DNA from: Treponema sp. UBA937
GTDB taxonomy: Bacteria; Spirochaetota; Spirochaetia; Treponematales; Breznakiellaceae
Direction of reading: 5' to 3'
NCBI GenBank assembly: GCA_002293455.1
Contig: DBDH01000046.1
Span: forward strand, 1-18,371
DNA: 18,371 bases
Part shown: piece after piece, positions 15,053-18,371 of the stretch
How the letters are laid out: every line of letters begins with the position of its first letter
Position numbering within the stretch: the stretch's first letter is position 1
The notes under the pieces: model-generated
What the model saw: only the letters and a program-made list of their open reading frames with translations
What the model was told of the DNA's origin: nothing
Database searches by the model: none
Made by a program: the position numbers and the translations under genes

Positions 15053-15085
15053 AGAAATTGCGAAACTGAAGTTTTGCAATTTTCT
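15053..15085. repeat. Palindromic intergenic repeat, copy E (short form)
   Basis: AGAAATTGCGAAACT pairs with AGTTTTGCAATTTTCT across a GA loop, with a small irregularity. The segment AATTGCGAAACTG is the exact reverse complement of part of copy A, which ties it to the same family. Confidence 0.5.
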
Positions 15086-15124
15086 CACTATTATCCGCTG
15101 TTTCTCTGAAACAGGTTTATAAAT

Positions 15125-16036
15125 ATGTCTATAATGTCTTATTCTATCCTAAAACAGAATATTCTTTCCATAGCGGAAGATGAAGGATTTATCAATCCGC
15201 GGATTCTTGCCCCTTTTTTCCCGGCCGATTTCACGCGGGAAGTTCCCCCAAATTATGCGGCCCCCTCTTCTTCGCTTTTGGTTGCCGCTTTGCCTTACGG
15301 AAACCAATTAGAACAAAACGATGATAAAGCCGATGCTTCCCACTTGGGATGGATCGCTCCTTTTGCGCGGCGGAACTATTACCGGGAAGCCGTTAAGCGG
15401 CTCAAACGGATTTCCCTGAAACTTCGGCAGCGGTACGGCGGGGAAAAATCATCCTTCAGAATATTCTGCAATTCCCCGATTCCCGAAAAACCCCTCGCGG
15501 AAACATCGGGTCTCGGCTGCGTGGGAAAAAATAGTTTGATTATCACAAAAACCGCCGGCAGCCTGGTGATTCTTGGCGCGATGACGCTGCCCTTTGCGCT
15601 TACTCCCGACAAAGCGGAATTGAAACGCTTCGATTTTTGCCGCGGCTGTGATGAAACAAACCCGCCATGCAAAGCCGCCTGCCCCACCAAGGCCCTCAAC
15701 GGAGACGGAACAATCAACCGGGAAAAATGCGTTCAATGGTACGCGTCGGGACACGGCTCACAAATCCCCGCGGAAGTTCTCGCCCATTGGGACAGGCGCC
15801 TCTACGGATGTTCCAACTGCCAGGATGCCTGCCCTCACAACCGCCGCCCCATTAAGGGAACCGAATGCGAAGAAGGCGTTCTCCCCGCCGGTCTTGATGC
15901 CCGGAAAATCCTCACCATGACTGATGATGAAATTAAGGCCTTTTTTAAAGGCACCGCTATGGGGCTTTCCTGGCTCGGCCCCAAAACAATCCGGCGAAAC
16001 GCGTCAATTGTGTTGGGAGACCCTACTTTTTCTTAG
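15125..16036 (+). CDS. queG: QueG-like double 4Fe-4S (epoxyqueuosine reductase family) protein, short form
   Basis: A 303-residue member of the QueG family, whose characterised enzymes reduce epoxyqueuosine to queuosine in tRNA using cobalamin and two 4Fe-4S clusters. Seen here are AETSGLGCVGKNSLIIT (125-141), a first cluster motif C172-x2-C175-x6-C182-x3-CP with the second spacing widened, and a second set of C202 plus CSNCQDACP (229-237). It ends soon after GLSWLGPKTIRRNASIVLGD, so it lacks the HEAT-like C-terminal part of the roughly 380-residue enzymes. The conserved Asp of the V-D-x-x-P region appears as Asn116 (FCNSPIPEK). It may be a minimal QueG or a diverged paralogue. A CAGG lies about 9 nt before the ATG. 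Its end overlaps the convergent lipoprotein gene by 14 bp. Confidence 0.8.
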   Translation: MSIMSYSILKQNILSIAEDEGFINPRILAPFFPADFTREVPPNYAAPSSSLLVAALPYGNQLEQNDDKADASHLGWIAPFARRNYYREAVKRLKRISLKLRQRYGGEKSSFRIFCNSPIPEKPLAETSGLGCVGKNSLIITKTAGSLVILGAMTLPFALTPDKAELKRFDFCRGCDETNPPCKAACPTKALNGDGTINREKCVQWYASGHGSQIPAEVLAHWDRRLYGCSNCQDACPHNRRPIKGTECEEGVLPAGLDARKILTMTDDEIKAFFKGTAMGLSWLGPKTIRRNASIVLGDPTFS

Positions 16037-16655
16037 AACTTTCCCGGGCGGCGTCCGCAATCCAAGTCATGGCGCTGCTTACAGACGACCGGGCGGCGGC
16101 GGCGGCATCCTCGGCTTCGTCATATTGTTTCCCCGCGAGGAATGTCTCGGCATCCTGAATATGCTTTTTAGCGGTATCAATTTCATACGTAATAGCGTTG
16201 ATATCAAGCCGGATATTTTCCACTTTTTGAGCATTTTGCAGCGCTTGTTCAGCTTCTGTGATAGACGCTTTCACGCTGTTAATTAAATTAGAAACATCTG
16301 TGCGAGCTTTTTCATCCGAAGCAGCCGCGGCCGCTTCGGCAGCTCTGGCGCTTGTTTCCGCCGACCTCGCTTCGTTAATTGCCCTTTCCGCTAAACTTAC
16401 CGCTTCCTGGGCGAAGCGTCTTGCTTCATCATATTGCTTGCTGTTCGCGGCCTCGTTCATACGGACAAGCCTGTCCTGCGCCTGTCTCAGCATATTTTCG
16501 GCATATACAAGTACGTTCGGCTCATTTTCGGCCCTGGCAACGGCGGCAGCGGCATTTTCCATTTCCGCGGTAGGCGGTTTTGCGCAGGCAGAAACCGCGA
16601 GAACCGCGCATATCGTGATAAAAATCAGCAGCACTGAAACATATCTTTTCATCAT
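16023..16655 (-). CDS. DUF4398-type alanine-rich coiled-coil lipoprotein
   Basis: A roughly 210-residue envelope lipoprotein. A signal peptide (MMKRY then VSVLLIFITICAVLA) ends in a lipobox, AVSAC, whose cysteine would be lipidated. The mature part is almost entirely Ala/Glu/Lys/Arg helical sequence with heptad character. Two tetratricopeptide-like stretches, NSKQYDEARRFAQEAV and AGKQYDEAEDAAAAA, recall DUF4398 proteins. Such proteins are anchored at the membrane in the periplasm or outer membrane; the function is unknown. GGAGG lies 5 nt before the ATG at 16655 and 8 nt before the ATG at 16652, so either may be used. The frame runs further to 16679 without support. The last 14 bp overlap the queG-like gene tail to tail. 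Confidence 0.85.
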   Translation of the reverse strand: MMKRYVSVLLIFITICAVLAVSACAKPPTAEMENAAAAVARAENEPNVLVYAENMLRQAQDRLVRMNEAANSKQYDEARRFAQEAVSLAERAINEARSAETSARAAEAAAAASDEKARTDVSNLINSVKASITEAEQALQNAQKVENIRLDINAITYEIDTAKKHIQDAETFLAGKQYDEAEDAAAAARSSVSSAMTWIADAARESSKKK

Positions 16656-16745
16656 TAATTCCTCCGTAATGATTCGCATAATCTATGATAAAATCCGCTT
16701 TCACGGCACATCAGATTTTATTTATTATCGGTAGATACCCTATGT

Positions 16746-16751
16746 ATTATA
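16746..16751 (-). promoter_or_regulatory. -10 element upstream of the lipoprotein gene
   Basis: TATAAT reads on the minus strand at 16751-16746, embedded in an alternating AT tract. A -35-like TTGAAT (16780-16775) lies 23 bp upstream, which is too far. The same tract reads TATAAT on the plus strand at 16748-16753, so the region could fire in both directions. Confidence 0.4.
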
Positions 16752-16822
16752 ATATATATACAATGAAGATGATAATTCAATGAAGAAAACATGAAATGCA
16801 GGGAAATATTATCTTTCATAAC

Positions 16823-16863
16823 AAACATGTCCGGAAACATTCCGGCTCCGGACATGTTTTTTT
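16823..16863. terminator. Strong intrinsic terminator hairpin after fprA, T-run on the plus strand
   Basis: AAACATGTCCGGA (16823-16835) pairs perfectly with TCCGGACATGTTT (16847-16859) around an 11-nt loop. Seven T residues (16857-16863) follow on the plus strand. Downstream of fprA on the minus strand the sequence is only moderately U-rich (TGTTTGTTATG). It probably ends fprA transcripts, but it is best formed for a plus-strand RNA. Confidence 0.75.
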
Positions 16864-16864
16864 C

Positions 16865-18088
16865 TCAAAGGTTTTTAACCGCTTTCGCTATTTCGCGGCC
16901 TTTTGCTTCGAGTATTTCCAGGGTTTCTTTCGTGGGCAAACCCTGCCATTCAACGGATTCTATGCTGTTCCAATTGAGCGGTTCTATGGCCGCTTCGTAT
17001 TCTTTTTTTGCGCCGCCGATCCAGCCCCAGGAACCAAGACGGAAAACGGTTTTCCCTTTTACATGTTTTCGTTTGAATATATCGATGACATGAGCCATCG
17101 GCGGGAACATCGCATACTCAACAGTCGGCATCGCAAGAACCAAACCGGCGTTTTTGTGAGCATCCGCCAAAATGTAAGAAACATTATCATAAGGGATATG
17201 GTAAACCGTATAGGGAACATTTTCGGCTTCAATGCCCTTAATTACCGCGTCAAGTCCTGTTTTGGTGTTTCCATAAATCGATCCCCAAACAACCGTGATC
17301 TCTTTTTCTCCCTGCCCCTTCACATAAACAACATATTTGGCATACAAATCGATAATCTTCCTGGGATTTTTCCTCCAAAGCATTCCATGACTGGGCGCAA
17401 TACACTTAATATCAATATCCATTGCCGACACTTTTTTGAGAGCTTTTTCAACAAAAATGGAGAAGGAAGAAACAATGTTGGTATAATACCGGAGCGTTTC
17501 TATCTCAAATTGCTTATGTTCTTCCTCGGTAAATTGATCATCAAAAACCCGGTCGCCCAAAGCGCCGAAACTGCCGAACCCGTCGCAGGAAAAGAGCGTC
17601 CCGGATTTCGGCTCCCATGTCATCATCGTTTCGGGCCAATGAACATTAGGCGTTTCCAAAAAATGAAGAACCATTCCTTTGCCAAGGTCGAGCGTGTCGC
17701 CATCTTTAACAGCGCGCACCTGGGTATAAATATGGTAGAACGATTTAACCAGATTAATTCCTTTCTCCGTACTGATAATTTCCGCTTTAGGACAATGTTT
17801 CTTGAATTCCACAAGCCAGCCCGTATGATCCGGTTCCAGATGATTCAGAACAAGGTAGTCTATATTCTCAAATTTCATGCCGATCCCCGCCAGTTCCTCT
17901 TCATACTGCCTGGGAGCATCGGACCAATCTCTGACAAGATCAATCATAGCGGTTTTCTCTCCCTTCACGATATACGAGTTAAGGGTTACGCCGCTGGAAA
18001 TGGGCCAAATACCTTCAAATAAATCATCAGGCTGATGAATTTCCGCGTGAAGACAAAAAATAGAGTCGGAAATAGGATGTGCTTTCAT
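16865..18088 (-). CDS. fprA: Flavo-diiron protein (class A FprA-type O2/NO reductase)
   Basis: A 407-residue cytoplasmic flavo-diiron protein. The N-terminal metallo-beta-lactamase-like domain carries the full iron-ligand set: H83-x-E85-x-D87-H88 (HLEPDH), H150 (NVHWPET), D169 (SCDGFG) and H234 (SHG). A flavodoxin-like FMN domain follows from about 264, with the phosphate loop SIYGNTK (270-276) and GSWGWIGGAK (352-361). Such enzymes reduce oxygen to water, or NO to N2O, with electrons from rubredoxin or F420-type donors, protecting anaerobes from oxygen and nitrosative stress. No rubredoxin domain is fused (length is typical of class A), and no partner is in view. The ATG at 18088 has a good GAGG Shine-Dalgarno 5 nt upstream. 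The leader is unusually structured (18112-18178). Confidence 0.95.
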   Translation of the reverse strand: MKAHPISDSIFCLHAEIHQPDDLFEGIWPISSGVTLNSYIVKGEKTAMIDLVRDWSDAPRQYEEELAGIGMKFENIDYLVLNHLEPDHTGWLVEFKKHCPKAEIISTEKGINLVKSFYHIYTQVRAVKDGDTLDLGKGMVLHFLETPNVHWPETMMTWEPKSGTLFSCDGFGSFGALGDRVFDDQFTEEEHKQFEIETLRYYTNIVSSFSIFVEKALKKVSAMDIDIKCIAPSHGMLWRKNPRKIIDLYAKYVVYVKGQGEKEITVVWGSIYGNTKTGLDAVIKGIEAENVPYTVYHIPYDNVSYILADAHKNAGLVLAMPTVEYAMFPPMAHVIDIFKRKHVKGKTVFRLGSWGWIGGAKKEYEAAIEPLNWNSIESVEWQGLPTKETLEILEAKGREIAKAVKNL

Positions 18089-18111
18089 GAATACCTCTTC
18101 ATTCGTGTTGA

Positions 18112-18178
18112 GGGTTTAATACCCCGCCCCTTGGGGCGTTCTTAAAATCTCGAAGTGGATTAAATGGGTATTAAACCC
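18112..18178. repeat. Nested inverted repeat in the fprA leader region
   Basis: GGGTTTAATACCC (18112-18124) and GGGTATTAAACCC (18166-18178) are perfect 13-bp inverted repeats. Inside them CGCCCC-TT-GGGGCG (18125-18138) forms a second hairpin. The structure ends about 15 nt before the fprA Shine-Dalgarno. It could be an mRNA leader structure or the end of a mobile element. Confidence 0.6.
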
Positions 18179-18205
18179 GAATACAACCACCAAAGCAGAA
18201 CCAAC

Positions 18206-18232
18206 AAACTCCGCTGCTCTGCGGCGGAGTTT
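18206..18232. repeat. GC-rich 9-bp hairpin followed by a T-run
   Basis: AAACTCCGC (18206-18214) pairs with GCGGAGTTT (18224-18232) around TGCTCTGCG. T residues continue to 18234 on the plus strand, giving a terminator-like shape, but no plus-strand gene precedes it. It may belong with the nested repeat at 18112-18178. Confidence 0.5.
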
Positions 18233-18251
18233 TTGATTAGATTTTTTACAT

Positions 18252-18286
18252 GAGGCAAGCGCAAAACCGGAGTTTCACAAAGGCTC
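18252..18286. repeat. Dispersed palindromic intergenic repeat, copy F
   Basis: It runs from GAGGCAAGCGCAAAACCGG through AGTTTCACAA to AGGCTC, and aligns along its length with the reverse complement of copy A (7890-7928). The flanking arms GAG..C and G.CTC are imperfectly complementary. Confidence 0.6.
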
Positions 18287-18351
18287 ACACTTTTATTTTA
18301 GTACTTTATTAAAGATAATGTACCATTTCTCCATTATTTTGCTTTCTTTAC

Positions 18352-18371
18352 GAGGCTGTTGCAAAACTCCA
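18352..18371. repeat. Dispersed palindromic intergenic repeat, copy G, cut by window end
   Basis: The final 20 bases, GAGGCTGTTGCAAAACTCCA, match the left arm of the family (GAG-x-CT-x-TTGCAAAA). The complementary arm would lie beyond the window. Between copies F and G I see no gene, only AT-rich sequence. Confidence 0.5.

Larger units (their letters stand above)
14730..15124. other. 395-bp hairpin-rich intergenic region
   Basis: No gene is visible. From left to right it holds the upstream region of the DUF5312 gene, a 152-bp element with terminal inverted repeats (14801-14952), palindromic repeat C (14952-14991), a small CGATCC/GGATCG hairpin (about 15009-15023), repeat copy E (15053-15085), and the short leader of the QueG-like gene. 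Confidence 0.7.

Noticed and set aside
16796..18022. 408-codon plus-strand frame opposite fprA
   Set aside because: It is almost exactly antisense to fprA, whose catalytic motifs are all intact; the long open frame reflects codon bias of fprA. Its sequence matches no family I recognise.
1..18371. CRISPR arrays, tRNA or rRNA genes
   Set aside because: No regularly spaced direct repeats, cloverleaf tRNA signatures or conserved rRNA segments are visible; the repeats present are dispersed palindromes.

Overview
The window looks like a stretch of a Treponema-like spirochaete chromosome. I infer this from a DUF5312-type protein (13185-14729), a DUF4398-type alanine-rich lipoprotein (16023-16655), tandem cyclic-nucleotide-binding/GGDEF proteins, a flavo-diiron protein and a family of palindromic intergenic repeats. 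No marker gene proves the genus. Base composition is uneven. Core genes such as tex are GC-richer (62% over 1201-1260), while the ATPase/DUF3226 pair is very AT-rich (20% over 5581-5640). The xre segment at the left edge also looks AT-rich. The two AT-rich patches look like acquired DNA.

Layout. Positions 1-534 hold the start of a leftward gene cut by the window edge, and a divergent Xre regulator. They share a 140-bp region in which a 14-bp direct repeat sits at the predicted start site of each promoter. On the minus strand, 619-7654 carries tex, an EamA-family exporter, a two-gene ATPase + DUF3226 (TOPRIM-like) cassette, a divergent dicarboxylate/amino acid symporter and a small secreted protein. 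On the plus strand, 8048-10383 is a translationally coupled SDR dehydrogenase + aldehyde dehydrogenase pair, which would take an alcohol to a carboxylic acid. Then 10567-12557 is a coupled pair of CNB-GGDEF signalling proteins, one degenerate and one apparently competent, followed by a phosphoribosyltransferase (12606-13163). A minus-strand DUF5312-type gene follows. Next is a 395-bp non-coding stretch packed with hairpins, including a 152-bp element with terminal inverted repeats. A QueG-like iron-sulfur protein comes next, overlapping tail to tail with the DUF4398-type lipoprotein. Last is the flavo-diiron protein FprA and a structured leader region that runs to the window end.

The best candidate for a little-described system is the two-gene cassette at 4152-5843. 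It pairs an OLD/AriA-type AAA ATPase with a separate TOPRIM-like DUF3226 protein. The architecture parallels the PARIS (AriA-AriB) and class 4 OLD anti-phage systems, but the effector family differs. The second theme is the non-coding DNA: at least six related palindromic repeats, two of them separated from each other by only about 60 bp, and a MITE-like element.
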